This document shows, piece by piece, positions 54,374-63,336 of a stretch of 64,000 nucleotides of DNA. Under the pieces are notes generated by a model. That model searched no databases. It was not told the origin of the DNA and saw only the letters and a program-made list of their open reading frames with translations. The stretch spans positions 132,001-196,000 of the forward strand of contig NZ_KV917375.1 in assembly GCF_002019665.1 (NCBI RefSeq), in the 5' to 3' direction. Every line of letters begins with the position of its first letter. Position 1 is the stretch's first letter. Origin of the DNA: Sutcliffiella halmapala. GTDB lineage: Bacteria > Bacillota > Bacilli > Bacillales > Bacillaceae_I. Both the position numbers and the translations under genes were made by a program.

Positions 54374-55443
54374 GAAGCGGAATTATCTCGTTACTTGCTG
54401 TCCTTTTTGGCTTAATTGCAGGAGCGATATTAATGGCTATCACTGGGAACAACCCGATAGAAGGGTATCGTTATCTTTTTGAAGGTGGATTAAAGAATAT
54501 TTCACGAACTGGTAACACGCTTGCTACTGCTACACCTTTAATCTTTACAGGACTTTCTGTAGCTTTTGCTTTTAGAACCGGTCTTTTTAATATTGGTGCT
54601 GCAGGACAAATGCTTTTTGGTGGTTTTTGTGCGGTTGCAGTTGGCTTAACATTAGATGCGCCTAGACCATTATTACTAACTGTTATGATAATAGTGGCAT
54701 TTCTTGGTGGAGCACTTTGGGCTTTCGTTCCAGGTCTTTTAAAGGCAAAATTCAATGTGCATGAAGTAGTATCTACTATCATGATGAACTGGATTGCCTA
54801 TTGGACGGTTTATTATGCGGTACCTGCTTATTTCAAAGGTGAATTTTTGGAAACAGAATCAAAAAAACTTACAGATGCTGCCTCCCTTAGATCGCCTTTT
54901 CTTTCAGAGGCATTTGGAGGGTCATATATTAACCTAGGATTATTTGTTGCAGTAATTGCCGTTATTCTTTTTGCGTTCATTATTAATAAAACAACACTTG
55001 GTTATGAACTGAAAGCAGTAGGTTTTAACCGTGACGCAGCAGAGTATGCGGGAATTGCGGTAAATCGTAGCATCATTACCTCCATGCTAATTTCAGGTGG
55101 TTTAGCAGGTCTTGGTGGGGTTGCTTACTATGCTGGTAATGCAACTAGTATTCAGATTGGTATTTTGCCAACACAAGGTTTTGACGGAATTGCCGTAGCG
55201 TTACTAGGAGCAAATACTGGAATTGGTGTACTGTTAGCGGCTGTTTTCTTCGGGCTGTTATATTCAGGTCGCGGCTTTATGAACGCGATGACAGATATTC
55301 CACCAGAGATTGCGGATTCTATTATTGCCATTATCATTTACTTTGCTGCTACTAGTATTTTAATTGAGCGTTTAGTACGTTATTTCATTCAAAAAAGAAA
55401 AAATAAACAAACCACGATAGCGGAAGATAAGGAGGGGAAATAG
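54370..55443 (+). CDS. nupP: Nucleoside ABC transporter permease NupP
   Basis: A 357-residue BPD_transp_2 permease with about ten helices. It carries GLSVAFAFRTGLFNIGAAGQ, KAKFNVHEVVSTIMMNWIA and GFDGIAVALLGANTGIGVL. Forms a heterodimeric channel with NupQ. The four-base overlap with nupO and 1-base gap to nupQ show tight coupling. Confidence 0.94.
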   Translation: MRSGIISLLAVLFGLIAGAILMAITGNNPIEGYRYLFEGGLKNISRTGNTLATATPLIFTGLSVAFAFRTGLFNIGAAGQMLFGGFCAVAVGLTLDAPRPLLLTVMIIVAFLGGALWAFVPGLLKAKFNVHEVVSTIMMNWIAYWTVYYAVPAYFKGEFLETESKKLTDAASLRSPFLSEAFGGSYINLGLFVAVIAVILFAFIINKTTLGYELKAVGFNRDAAEYAGIAVNRSIITSMLISGGLAGLGGVAYYAGNATSIQIGILPTQGFDGIAVALLGANTGIGVLLAAVFFGLLYSGRGFMNAMTDIPPEIADSIIAIIIYFAATSILIERLVRYFIQKRKNKQTTIAEDKEGK

Positions 55444-55444
55444 T

Positions 55445-56398
55445 ATGTGGACAACGATTCAACAAATAGCGCCGTATGCCATTATTTTTACCATCCCTCT
55501 ATTAATTACAGCTTTAGGAGCATTATTCAGTGAACGAAGCGGAGTAGTAAACATTGGTTTAGAAGGACTTATGGTAGTAGGTTCTTTTACTGGTGCTCTC
55601 GTAATTCTGAAAATGCAGGAATTAATGCCAGGAAATCCAATGGCTATTTGGTTAGGACTTCTTATAGCGATGGTTGCTGGATTATTATTTTCCCTTCTAC
55701 ATGCTTTTGCTAGTATCAACTTAAGTGCGAATCAAATCATTAGTGGTACAGCGATTAATATGATTGCAGGTGCACTTACTGTATTCCTAGCAAGAAACAT
55801 CACAGGAAGTGGAAATATACGAATTACAAACGGTTTACGACCATTTGATGTACCATTCTTATCGGATATTCCGGTGATTGGGAGTTTGTTATTCACTAGA
55901 ACATATCCAACTACTTGGCTGATTCTTTTCATTTTAGTAGTTAGTACATTTGTACTTTATAAAACGCCATTTGGTCTACGATTAAGAGCTTGCGGAGAGC
56001 ATCCACACGCTGCCGAAGCTGCTGGGATTAGTGTAAGAAAGATGCGTTATATTGGGGTTATGATTTCCGGTGCGTTTTCTGGATTAGGTGGTGCGGTTAT
56101 TATCGTAACATTTGGTGGAGAATTCACAGGTACAGTTGCAGGGTTAGGTTTCTTAGCGCTTGCGTCTTTAATCTTTGGACAGTGGAAACCAATGGGTGTA
56201 CTTGCTGCGACATTATTCTTCGGTTTTGCAAGTACAATCGCCAATGTATCACAGGTTATTCCTACACTGGCAGTGTTCCCGCCGGTACTCTTAAAGATTT
56301 TCCCTTACGTGGTAACTCTAATTGCCTTGATTGTCTTCTCTAAATCATCTCAAGCTCCAAAAGCTGTTGGGGAACCATTTGATTCAGGCAAAAGATAG
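55445..56398 (+). CDS. nupQ: Nucleoside ABC transporter permease NupQ
   Basis: A 317-residue permease of the same family as NupP. GALFSERSGVVNIGLEGLMV is the family's N-terminal signature, and FASINLSANQIISGTAINM and GLGFLALASLIFGQWKP follow. Last gene of the operon and followed by a terminator. NupNOPQ in B. subtilis takes up guanosine and related nucleosides. Confidence 0.94.
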   Translation: MWTTIQQIAPYAIIFTIPLLITALGALFSERSGVVNIGLEGLMVVGSFTGALVILKMQELMPGNPMAIWLGLLIAMVAGLLFSLLHAFASINLSANQIISGTAINMIAGALTVFLARNITGSGNIRITNGLRPFDVPFLSDIPVIGSLLFTRTYPTTWLILFILVVSTFVLYKTPFGLRLRACGEHPHAAEAAGISVRKMRYIGVMISGAFSGLGGAVIIVTFGGEFTGTVAGLGFLALASLIFGQWKPMGVLAATLFFGFASTIANVSQVIPTLAVFPPVLLKIFPYVVTLIALIVFSKSSQAPKAVGEPFDSGKR

Positions 56399-56414
56399 GT
56401 AGCTACTATCATTT

Positions 56415-56450
56415 AAAAGACATACTTTCATGGTGAAGGTATGTCTTTTT
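56415..56450 (+). terminator. Terminator of the nup operon
   Basis: AAAGACATACTT (56416-56427) and AAGGTATGTCTTT (56436-56448) form a stem followed by T residues. Confidence 0.85.
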
Positions 56451-56550
56451 TAGATAGGTGTAAATTCTAAGAATAAGCCTCCTAGGTGCATCAATCATCA
56501 GGGGATTCCAAAACATTAAATGATTTATTTTTGGAAAAAACATAAAGTCG

Positions 56551-56589
56551 AAATCAGTGGTCACGCATTTTAATGTGTACCACTGATTT
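56551..56589 (+). terminator. Second hairpin terminator before the hydrolase gene
   Basis: AAATCAGTGGT (56551-56561) and ACCACTGATTT (56579-56589) form an 11-base stem with a 17-base loop and a following T-run. It lies 75 bases before the hydrolase start, so it could be an attenuator or a leftover from a lost gene. Confidence 0.7.
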
Positions 56590-56663
56590 TTTTATCTCCA
56601 AAATAAATGAATGAGGGAATTCTTGAATATATAGTTAATAGTATTAGAAAGGGGGAGTGTTTG

Positions 56664-57467
56664 ATGCCGATTTTAGAAGTTAAGCCAGGTATAGAGCTAT
56701 ATTATGAAGATGAGGGGCAGGGAACACCAGTTATATTTATACACGGGGTATGGATGAGTAGTAAATTTTTCAAGGATCAGATTCCTTATTTTAAAGGTGC
56801 ACATCGTGCTATCTCGCTGGATTTGAGAGGGCATGGTCGTTCTTCAAAGGTGCAGGAAGGCCATACCATTGAAACATATGCTAGAGACCTACATGCCTTC
56901 ATAGAGAAGCTAGGTTTAGAGAATGTGATATTAGTTGGATGGTCGATGGGGGCTTTTGTTGTTTGGGAGTACTTGCAGCAGTTTGGAGAGAAAAATGTAA
57001 GTGGTACCGTAATTGTGGATGAGTTAGCATCTGATTTTAAGTGGCCAGATTTTCCGATTGGTGCGTTTGATTTAGCAACACTAACCCACTTTATGAGGGA
57101 GGTTCAGGTGAACAGAGTGGAATTCTTGAAAGGGTTTCTGCCTCTGATGTTTAAAAATGATTTATCACCGGAAGAGCTACAATGGATGCTAGAAGAAACG
57201 ACAGGCCTTCCAGTATCAGTAGCTAGTGCGATACTTTTTGATCAATCAGTGGTGGATTACCGGTCGATACTGCCGTCTATCACGGTACCAACCTTACTTT
57301 GCTTTGGAAAAGAAGAAAAACTCATTCCAGTTGCAGCGGGCGAACATTTAAGAGACAACATTCCTAACTCAAAGTTAGTACTATTTGAAGATAGCTGTCA
57401 TTGTCCATTCCTCGAAGAACCACAACGATTCAATCAAGAAGTCAAACGATTTATCGCATCCCTATAA
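56664..57467 (+). CDS. Alpha/beta hydrolase
   Basis: A 267-residue alpha/beta-hydrolase fold enzyme. Oxyanion HGVW (27-30), nucleophile Ser94 in GWSMGA, a SLDLRGHGRS loop and the final His in SCHCPFLEEP. The acid residue is probably in the GKEEKLIP loop, where the usual Asp appears as Glu. Fits the haloperoxidase/esterase group; substrate unknown. Start is ATG 56664 after GGGGGAG rather than the ATG at 56607. Transcribed alone between hairpins. Confidence 0.9.
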   Translation: MPILEVKPGIELYYEDEGQGTPVIFIHGVWMSSKFFKDQIPYFKGAHRAISLDLRGHGRSSKVQEGHTIETYARDLHAFIEKLGLENVILVGWSMGAFVVWEYLQQFGEKNVSGTVIVDELASDFKWPDFPIGAFDLATLTHFMREVQVNRVEFLKGFLPLMFKNDLSPEELQWMLEETTGLPVSVASAILFDQSVVDYRSILPSITVPTLLCFGKEEKLIPVAAGEHLRDNIPNSKLVLFEDSCHCPFLEEPQRFNQEVKRFIASL

Positions 57468-57528
57468 TTAATAGAGATAAATAATTCTGCAAAAACCCAT
57501 TTTCTCTTACAAAGCCTTTGTGAAAAAA

Positions 57529-57562
57529 GGGCCGGGCACTCAGTCATATTCGTGCCCGGCCC
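57529..57562 (+). terminator. GC-rich hairpin downstream of the hydrolase gene
   Basis: GGGCCGGGCAC (57529-57539) pairs perfectly with GTGCCCGGCCC (57552-57562). It is exceptionally GC-rich for this genome. T-runs are weak, so it may be a terminator with a poor tail or an insulating hairpin. Confidence 0.6.
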
Positions 57563-57631
57563 CTACTATTGCTGTTTTAGTACTTTTTCCTTAGAATGAG
57601 TATATAAAATATTCTGAAAAGGATGAATTTA

Positions 57632-58579
57632 ATGGATGAACTAAAAGGATTTCCTTATCCATTTAAGGAGGATATTTATCGTTATTCGAATAACTCCACT
57701 TTGTTGGGTCAACCAAATTGCATAGAGCTAACAAGCAATTATAGAAAAGAAATACATTTAAAACGGAACCTATTAATTAAACATCCAGAACGCTGTTATC
57801 AGTCTCTCCCGCATACAATACCAAGTCAATGGGAAGCAATGTCTTTAATTACGAATCATTTAATTACTTATTTCCCGGAAAAGTTCTCGTTAGTTAAGGA
57901 TGGAAATAACTGGACCTTCCGTAATTACCCATTAAATGAAGAGTATTGTTTTACCTTTGGTGATAACAAATCTCTTGCAATGGAGCCACTGGATTTCATA
58001 GGTAGACATGTACAGGAAGATATAATCATTATGATGCAAAGAGATGGTGATCTCTACTTAGATGCAGGTCAGCTTTGCTTTCCAGCAAATTGGTCTCTAG
58101 CCTTTAATTTAGGTATGAACTTCAAGGAGATACATCAGCCAATACCAGGATTTAAAGAAGAAGGATTAGATAATCGAATCCTACAGTTTTTATTACGATT
58201 AGAAGACGGTGCTCCTTGGGGAAGAAAAAATTGGTCCCTGATGGCCGGGAGTCGCTTAGATACCTCGTTAGAAACCTTTGATGCTTGGGGCAAGGATAGA
58301 AGGAAGGTTACATTCGAAAATGCAGGAGAACTCGTTCGCTTAAGGGTGGAAGTCCAAAAGCTGTTTCGTCTACCTCGGTCAGGATCCATACTATTTACCA
58401 TTCATACTCATCTACTCCCCTTAGAAAAGTTTGTATTAAACGAAGAGTGGTTAGTGCAGTTTACGAGAATTTTAGAGGAACTCCCCCCTCATATTACAGA
58501 CTATAAAGGTCTAGCTCTATACAAAAATACAGTATTAGATTACTTGAGAGCTAGATTGAAAGAGAAGGGGATAAAATGA
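57632..58579 (+). CDS. DUF3445 haem-dependent oxidative N-demethylase subunit
   Basis: A 315-residue DUF3445 protein, the haem-binding PAS-fold catalytic subunit of oxidative N-demethylases. Diagnostic motifs: the IHQPIPGF block (His168 by the ATG 57632 numbering), the GRKNWSL segment and RVEVQKLFRLPRSGSILFTI. Known relatives remove methyl groups from dimethylamine or similar secondary amines with oxygen and electrons from a flavin/iron-sulphur partner. The start is ATG 57632, about 9 bases after AAAAGG. It overlaps the next gene by 4 bases. Confidence 0.85.
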   Translation: MDELKGFPYPFKEDIYRYSNNSTLLGQPNCIELTSNYRKEIHLKRNLLIKHPERCYQSLPHTIPSQWEAMSLITNHLITYFPEKFSLVKDGNNWTFRNYPLNEEYCFTFGDNKSLAMEPLDFIGRHVQEDIIIMMQRDGDLYLDAGQLCFPANWSLAFNLGMNFKEIHQPIPGFKEEGLDNRILQFLLRLEDGAPWGRKNWSLMAGSRLDTSLETFDAWGKDRRKVTFENAGELVRLRVEVQKLFRLPRSGSILFTIHTHLLPLEKFVLNEEWLVQFTRILEELPPHITDYKGLALYKNTVLDYLRARLKEKGIK

Positions 58580-59070
58580 TGTTTAGAAAACAAACCGCAA
58601 CTTACATACCTCATAAACGTCATTATTTATTTTGTCTCGCTAAAAAGAATCAAGAATATTTTGCTGAAATCATTGCCAACGTTAAAGCAAACGAACAAAT
58701 CTTCGAAACCTTTTATATAAAAGAAAATATTGAAAGCATCTTGGATGTAGAGGACCTAAAAAATTGGTTGGGGAAACAAAAGATGGGTACGTATCTTTAC
58801 ATAGCTGCTTCATGGAATGTACTCAAAGGTTATAAAGATATAGTTGAATCAGTTGGTTTTTCTGATGAAGAAGCACAATATATTGCTGTGGGGAGTACAA
58901 ACAGGAAAGTATTCTGTTGTCGATGTCATGGCGTTATGGAACTTAAGGTGGAAGAGTTGATTGAAATAAATAATCAAATCACTTGTACTCAATGCGAGCT
59001 GAATTTATCTGTTTCTGACCATTATTCAAAACTAAGAGACGCTTACTTAGGGTACCCCACATTTATCTAG
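58576..59070 (+). CDS. DmmA-like subunit of amine monooxygenase
   Basis: A 164-residue protein. Its C-terminal part has the DmmA-family signature: a four-cysteine zinc-ribbon-like pair (Cys114/Cys117 and Cys137/Cys140) followed by LSVSDHYSKLRDAYLGY. The N-terminal part is a Rossmann-like alpha/beta segment (GTYLYIAASW). The usual neighbour of DUF3445 and a ferredoxin-reductase in dimethylamine monooxygenase loci, as here. Translationally coupled to the DUF3445 gene (ATGATG overlap). Confidence 0.82.
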   Translation: MMFRKQTATYIPHKRHYLFCLAKKNQEYFAEIIANVKANEQIFETFYIKENIESILDVEDLKNWLGKQKMGTYLYIAASWNVLKGYKDIVESVGFSDEEAQYIAVGSTNRKVFCCRCHGVMELKVEELIEINNQITCTQCELNLSVSDHYSKLRDAYLGYPTFI

Positions 59071-59086
59071 GGCGAGGTGGACAGTA

Positions 59087-60049
59087 TTGTTGCAAGAGCA
59101 AAGGATTCCAGTAGTAATAAAAGCAATTAGGACAGAATCACCTAAGGTAAAAAGAATAACTTTCACTTCTTTTAATGGCTCTTCTCTACCTGTGTTCAGT
59201 GCGGGAGCACATATTAAAACGTTTATAAAGCATAAAGAATCCACATTAGAGAGGTATTATTCTTTAACCAATCATCCAGAAGATACGAGGACGTACGAAA
59301 TCGCTGTCCGTATAAGCGATGAATCAAATGGAGGATCTTCCTACTGGCATCATACAGCAAGGGAAGGGGAGGTGATAGAAATAGGCTACCCTAAAAACCA
59401 CTTTCCTTTAAGCTTTAAGGCTAAACATCATGTTTTTTATGGGGCTGGAATAGGTATTACACCGTTCTTATCAATGATGGTGGATTTAATAAAGAGTAGG
59501 GGAGGGTCGTTTGAGCTTCATTATGCCGCGAGAAATAAGGAGATGTGTCCTTTCTATTCTTTTATTAAAAAGCAATATCAGAAACAGTGCCACTTTTATT
59601 TCTCAGAGGAAGGAAATCGATTACAGAAGGAAACATTATTGGAACATCGAATAGGTACACATGTTTACTTCTGTGGACCTCATACGTTCATTCATGATTT
59701 TACAAATGCAGCAAAGAAATATGGCTATCCTCAAACTAGCATTCATAGTGAGCTATTTACTCCTCCTAAGCCGCAAAAAGCAGCAGGTTTTCAGGTGACA
59801 CTTAGAGACAGTGGTAGGTCTGTTTTAGTTGAAAAGGAAGAAAGTTTATTGGATGTCTTACTATCATTGGGGTTAAACGTCCCCTACTCATGCAAGATAG
59901 GTCGTTGCGGTACTTGTGAACTAAACGTGCTGGAAGGAAAAGTAGAACACTATGACCATTTCCTTAGTGAAGAACAGCAGGCATCGCACAAGATTATTTT
60001 GTCCTGTGTGTCTCGAGCTAAGGGAGAAAAGCTAGTATTAGATTGTTAG
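59087..60049 (+). CDS. Flavin/2Fe-2S oxidoreductase of the amine demethylase (DmmB/VanB-like)
   Basis: A 320-residue phthalate-dioxygenase-reductase-type protein. FMN/FAD domain with RYYSLTNH (56-63), NAD domain with GAGIGITPFLSM and YFCGP (194-198), and a C-terminal plant-type 2Fe-2S domain with Cys269, Cys274, Cys277 and Cys307. It supplies electrons from NAD(P)H to the haem subunit. The start is TTG 59087 with GAGGTGG upstream; it follows the DmmA-like gene by 16 bases. Confidence 0.9.
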   Translation: MLQEQRIPVVIKAIRTESPKVKRITFTSFNGSSLPVFSAGAHIKTFIKHKESTLERYYSLTNHPEDTRTYEIAVRISDESNGGSSYWHHTAREGEVIEIGYPKNHFPLSFKAKHHVFYGAGIGITPFLSMMVDLIKSRGGSFELHYAARNKEMCPFYSFIKKQYQKQCHFYFSEEGNRLQKETLLEHRIGTHVYFCGPHTFIHDFTNAAKKYGYPQTSIHSELFTPPKPQKAAGFQVTLRDSGRSVLVEKEESLLDVLLSLGLNVPYSCKIGRCGTCELNVLEGKVEHYDHFLSEEQQASHKIILSCVSRAKGEKLVLDC

Positions 60050-60120
60050 TTATCTTTTTTATAAAAAACTATACTTAAAAGAGGGGAGGAGAGAACCTAA
60101 ATAACATCCAATTAATTGAA

Positions 60121-60297
60121 GTTTACAAATCTGTATACAAGTAAACATATTCGTAAACAATTGTATACAATACAGTAAACAAGTATACAAACTCGTTTAC
60201 AAGTCGCTACATCAACGTGTAAACGAGTTTGTGTTTGTTGTATACAGAAGTGTATACAACGAGTGTAAGTTTACAAAAACGTGTACAATGTTTACAC
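60121..60297. repeat. Iteron array, candidate parC centromere
   Basis: About fourteen 8-base units of GTATACAA, GTTTACAA or GTAAACAA type in 177 bases. Copies begin at 60121, 60133, 60141, 60153, 60163, 60175, 60183, 60195, 60219, 60240, 60252, 60269, 60281 and 60290. In the first 80 bases the spacing alternates 12 and 8-10, so pairs repeat about every 20-22 bases, two helical turns. GTATACAA units are partly palindromic. The array lies directly before an actin-like parM homologue. Confidence 0.8.
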
Positions 60298-60298
60298 T
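60270..60298 (+). promoter_or_regulatory. Candidate SigA promoter of the parM operon
   Basis: TTTACA (60270-60275), exactly 17 bases, TACACT (60293-60298). Both boxes lie within the last iterons, so a protein binding the array would repress transcription. Confidence 0.5.
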
Positions 60299-60427
60299 TT
60301 CATTACTTTTTACGAGAAGCATTGAATAGTAGACAATCATTCTGTACTCTTAGAATATACTTACTAGATTTTTTTACTATCTCTGGAAAGAATTCAATGA
60401 ACAAGGAAAAGAAAGGAAGATGAACAT

Positions 60428-61606
60428 ATGACATACTCAAGAATTGCAGCAGTTGACGTTGGTAATGATTCTATTAAAGCTATTTTTGGTCATTTAGACT
60501 CGGAACTTAATATCCCAAACGTAGTAGCGAGAGATGTTGAGGACAGACCTGTTATTGGGATTGAAGAGCTTGATAACAAAGAACCATTAGACGGCCTACA
60601 TGTTCGTCTACATTCTCCCGCACTTAAAGATAATAATGCAATCTATCGAATTGGTAATCTAGCAACAAAGAGTAATAATGCTACTGAGCTAGACCCAGGT
60701 AGTAGTAAATCAGAAGAAGATCAGACGCTTGTTATGCTTTTTGCAACATTAGCATTAGATGCAGTTCATGCAAGGAATGAAAAGCACTTTCCACGCAACA
60801 AAAATGTTATTGATGCGAATTACACATTAGGAACAGGTTTACCTTTGAGAGAAGTGAAAGAAGGAAAAGACGCTGGCTATCGTTCCAAGTTAATTGGTTC
60901 TGTCCATCAAGTAGAATTCTTAATTACACCTAAATACCAAGGGTTAAAAGTAAATATTAAATTTGATGAGGTAAAAGTTTATCCAGAGGGCTTCGCTGCA
61001 TATATCAATTTAGTGATGGATAATAATGCGAATATCATTAATAAGGATTTAATTGATAAGCGTATTTTAATTCAAGATATTGGCGGTCTATCTACAGATA
61101 TTGCGGTTATTAAGAATCGTAATGTCGATGATGATAAGGCTCAAGGCTTTAACCTCGGAGTTTCAGAGGCATTAGAACAAATTAGAGAAGAAATTCGCTC
61201 TAAACATGGTGTAGAGTTAGATAGTCGTAGGGATGTTGTTGAAATTATTACAAAGAAAAATGATCGCAATCATATTATGGTTCGTGGTAGCAGAACAAGT
61301 GTCCATGATATTACGGATCGTATTCTTTTAGACCTTGCGAAAAAGCAGTACCGTCTCTTGAGAAATATTTGGCAGAAAAATTCCCAAACAGAAATTTGCT
61401 ATTTTGTAGGTGGCGGAGCAACGGTTTTAAAAGACTATTTGAAGACGTTAAACAATAGCTTAGACGGCTACAATATTGATTTCTTTGAGGATGAGAAGGA
61501 AAGCATTTGGATGATGGCTAATGCTTACTATAAGTTGATTTCTGACTATAGAAAGAAATCTAGCAAAGAAAAAGAAATGAAAGACCAAAAAGCTGTCAAA
61601 GCATAA
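60428..61606 (+). CDS. ParM-like actin-family segregation ATPase
   Basis: A 392-residue actin homologue of the ParM/StbA (ALP) group. Phosphate-1 motif DVGNDSIKAIFG (10-21), phosphate-2 QDIGGLSTDIAVI (216-228) and adenosine motif FVGGGATVL (326-334). The basic C-terminal tail (KKSSKEKEMK) is typical of filament-forming members. Iterons precede it and an adaptor-like gene follows by 13 bases, giving the parC-parM-parR order of type II partition loci. A tiny in-frame leader peptide ends just before the start. Plasmid origin or chromosomal domestication are both possible. Confidence 0.88.
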   Translation: MTYSRIAAVDVGNDSIKAIFGHLDSELNIPNVVARDVEDRPVIGIEELDNKEPLDGLHVRLHSPALKDNNAIYRIGNLATKSNNATELDPGSSKSEEDQTLVMLFATLALDAVHARNEKHFPRNKNVIDANYTLGTGLPLREVKEGKDAGYRSKLIGSVHQVEFLITPKYQGLKVNIKFDEVKVYPEGFAAYINLVMDNNANIINKDLIDKRILIQDIGGLSTDIAVIKNRNVDDDKAQGFNLGVSEALEQIREEIRSKHGVELDSRRDVVEIITKKNDRNHIMVRGSRTSVHDITDRILLDLAKKQYRLLRNIWQKNSQTEICYFVGGGATVLKDYLKTLNNSLDGYNIDFFEDEKESIWMMANAYYKLISDYRKKSSKEKEMKDQKAVKA

Positions 61607-61619
61607 ATAAGGTGATTCT

Positions 61620-62216
61620 ATGAAGAAGACCGGCTCCCTTAATGAGATAAAACGAGGACAAGCCTTATCGTTTCGGATTCCCTCTGATACTCCTGACCAC
61701 CTGTTAAAGCATTTGCAAAGGTTAAAGGAGACAGAAAGAAGAAATTTCTCTAGTAAAATTGCGGAATTTGTTTTGCAAGGGGTAACGAGCTCAAGTGCTC
61801 GGGAAAAAGAAACTATTTCTATACCTTTGCCTAAATCCTTATCCAAAAGTCAAAGAGACTGGTTAAAACATCAACATTCTGAAGCGCTTTTGGGAAGTAT
61901 TGTCTACCAATTACTCTCGGATCCTGTTCGGGCTACGAGTCTCTTAGCGGCGATGAACAGTAATTCTGTAGATATTGATGAAGCCCTTTACCTCCAAGAA
62001 GATATCCCTTCTACTCCAGCCCCAGCTCAACCAGCTGACCAGGCTATATTGGAAGAGGAATCACAGGTAGAGCCCTTCGATGATGACGATCTAGATTCTT
62101 TTGACTGGAACAAAGCAGTACAGGAGCAGGCATCAACAGAGGAAGAACCAGAGGAATTAGAAGCAGAAGATGTGGACAAATTGCTCGGAGATTTTTTAGC
62201 TCATATGAATAAGTGA
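61620..62216 (+). CDS. ParR-like adaptor with two possible ribbon-helix-helix units
   Basis: A 198-residue protein with no match I can name. Residues about 15-55 (LSFRIPSDTPDHLLKHLQRL, then NFSSKIAEFVLQGV) have the strand-helix-helix pattern of RHH DNA-binding proteins, and about 65-100 (ISIPLPKSLSKSQRDWL, then LLGSIVYQLL) look like a second one. Residues 125-198 are strongly acidic with a terminal helix (VDKLLGDFLAHMNK), as expected for a ParM-contacting tail. It follows parM by 13 bases and presumably binds the iterons. Ends at a terminator. Confidence 0.72.
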   Translation: MKKTGSLNEIKRGQALSFRIPSDTPDHLLKHLQRLKETERRNFSSKIAEFVLQGVTSSSAREKETISIPLPKSLSKSQRDWLKHQHSEALLGSIVYQLLSDPVRATSLLAAMNSNSVDIDEALYLQEDIPSTPAPAQPADQAILEEESQVEPFDDDDLDSFDWNKAVQEQASTEEEPEELEAEDVDKLLGDFLAHMNK

Positions 62217-62252
62217 AAAAAAGCTGCTATCTAACAGGATAGTAGCTTTTTT
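62217..62252 (+). terminator. Terminator of the partition operon
   Basis: AAAAAAGCTGCTATC (62217-62231) pairs with GATAGTAGCTTTTTT (62238-62252) with one mismatch around a 6-base loop. Confidence 0.88.
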
Positions 62253-62329
62253 AATAATTTCTATTTGTTTTAAACATTATAGTAGTAATAAGCATTCATG
62301 CTATAATAAAAAAACAGGAGGTGAAAAAC

Positions 62330-62668
62330 ATGGAAGATACGCTAAAATTGATACTTACTGAAATACAGGAACTTCGTGGAGGACAACAAAAACTGGAGAA
62401 GAGAATGGGAAATTTAGAAGTAAGCATGGACAATCGAATAGAAACAATGGCAACACAGCAGGAGCGAATGGACAATCAAATGGAAGCATTGGTAAAGGGC
62501 CAGGAGCGAATGGACAATCAAATGGACACATTAGTAATGGGACAATGTAGATTGGAAACGAAGTTTGATAACCTAGAAACAAAAATGAGAAGTAGCTTCA
62601 AACATCTTGATGAGAAGTTAGATGTACACAAAGAAATAGTTGAAATCGTTTCACAAAAACTACAATAG
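62330..62668 (+). CDS. Coiled-coil protein with a 14-residue tandem repeat
   Basis: A 112-residue, entirely helical, heptad-patterned protein without membrane spans. A 14-residue repeat QERMDNQMEALVKG occurs twice and partly a third time; at DNA level a 42-base repeat at about 62458-62542 is nearly identical, so it is a recent duplication. Start is ATG 62330, 8 bases after AGGAGG, not the GTG at 62321 inside the ribosome site. Similar short proteins are common in Bacillales and of unknown role. Confidence 0.75.
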   Translation: MEDTLKLILTEIQELRGGQQKLEKRMGNLEVSMDNRIETMATQQERMDNQMEALVKGQERMDNQMDTLVMGQCRLETKFDNLETKMRSSFKHLDEKLDVHKEIVEIVSQKLQ

Positions 62669-63336
62669 GTAGATATAAGTATATTAAATAACCTATTTGC
62701 TATTTTGACCTCACTCACCAACCCATATGTATGACCCTCAGCATCCATTAAAGAAAATTCATCCAAGTATTGGTATGCGCTTTTTTATACTTCATTCTCC
62801 ACCATTTCATTATAGACACACATTAAATAACAGTACTAACTTGCGTATATGCCTGTTTCAAATAGGATTATAGGAAGTTTTACTCTGTTACAATCAAAAA
62901 ACAACATGTATTCTGTAGAAATTAAAAGAAGTTCAATTCGTTTTATGGCCACTAAAATTATGTAATATCCTTATTTCTTTGCATTTCGAATCAATTGTTT
63001 AATCTCCAAATAAGATGGTAGTATGAAAAGGATATATATTTTTACGCAAGATAGTTATACCAATATGCAAACGGGTATAAGATAGAATGGACCTAAAAAT
63101 GAAAAGACCTTCGAACTATATAGCAGAATAGTATATTTTCTATCGAGCGACGATGCTACTAGAACTATTAGATTACTTTTTCTTCTCTTTTACCTTGAGA
63201 ATTCAGCTATTATCGCTATAGCAAACGGTCATAGGGAAAAATACTCCGATATAATGCCATCCGTGTTTAATTTCGAACGATAAGTAACAATCACAGAGAA
63301 AATATAAAATAAGTTGTAATGATTGGTGGGGAAATA
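62669..63336. other. Intergenic region without a supported gene
   Basis: 668 bases, AT-rich, many stops in all frames. GGTGGGG at 63325-63331 is the ribosome site of the next gene. No repeat, hairpin or RNA feature stands out. Confidence 0.4.

Noticed and set aside
60121-60297. CRISPR array
   Set aside because: Units are only 8 bases with 0-16 base spacers and no cas genes; the pattern fits iterons.
60398-60424. Leader peptide MNKEKKGR before parM
   Set aside because: An eight-codon frame overlapping the parM ribosome site; more likely chance than a regulatory peptide.
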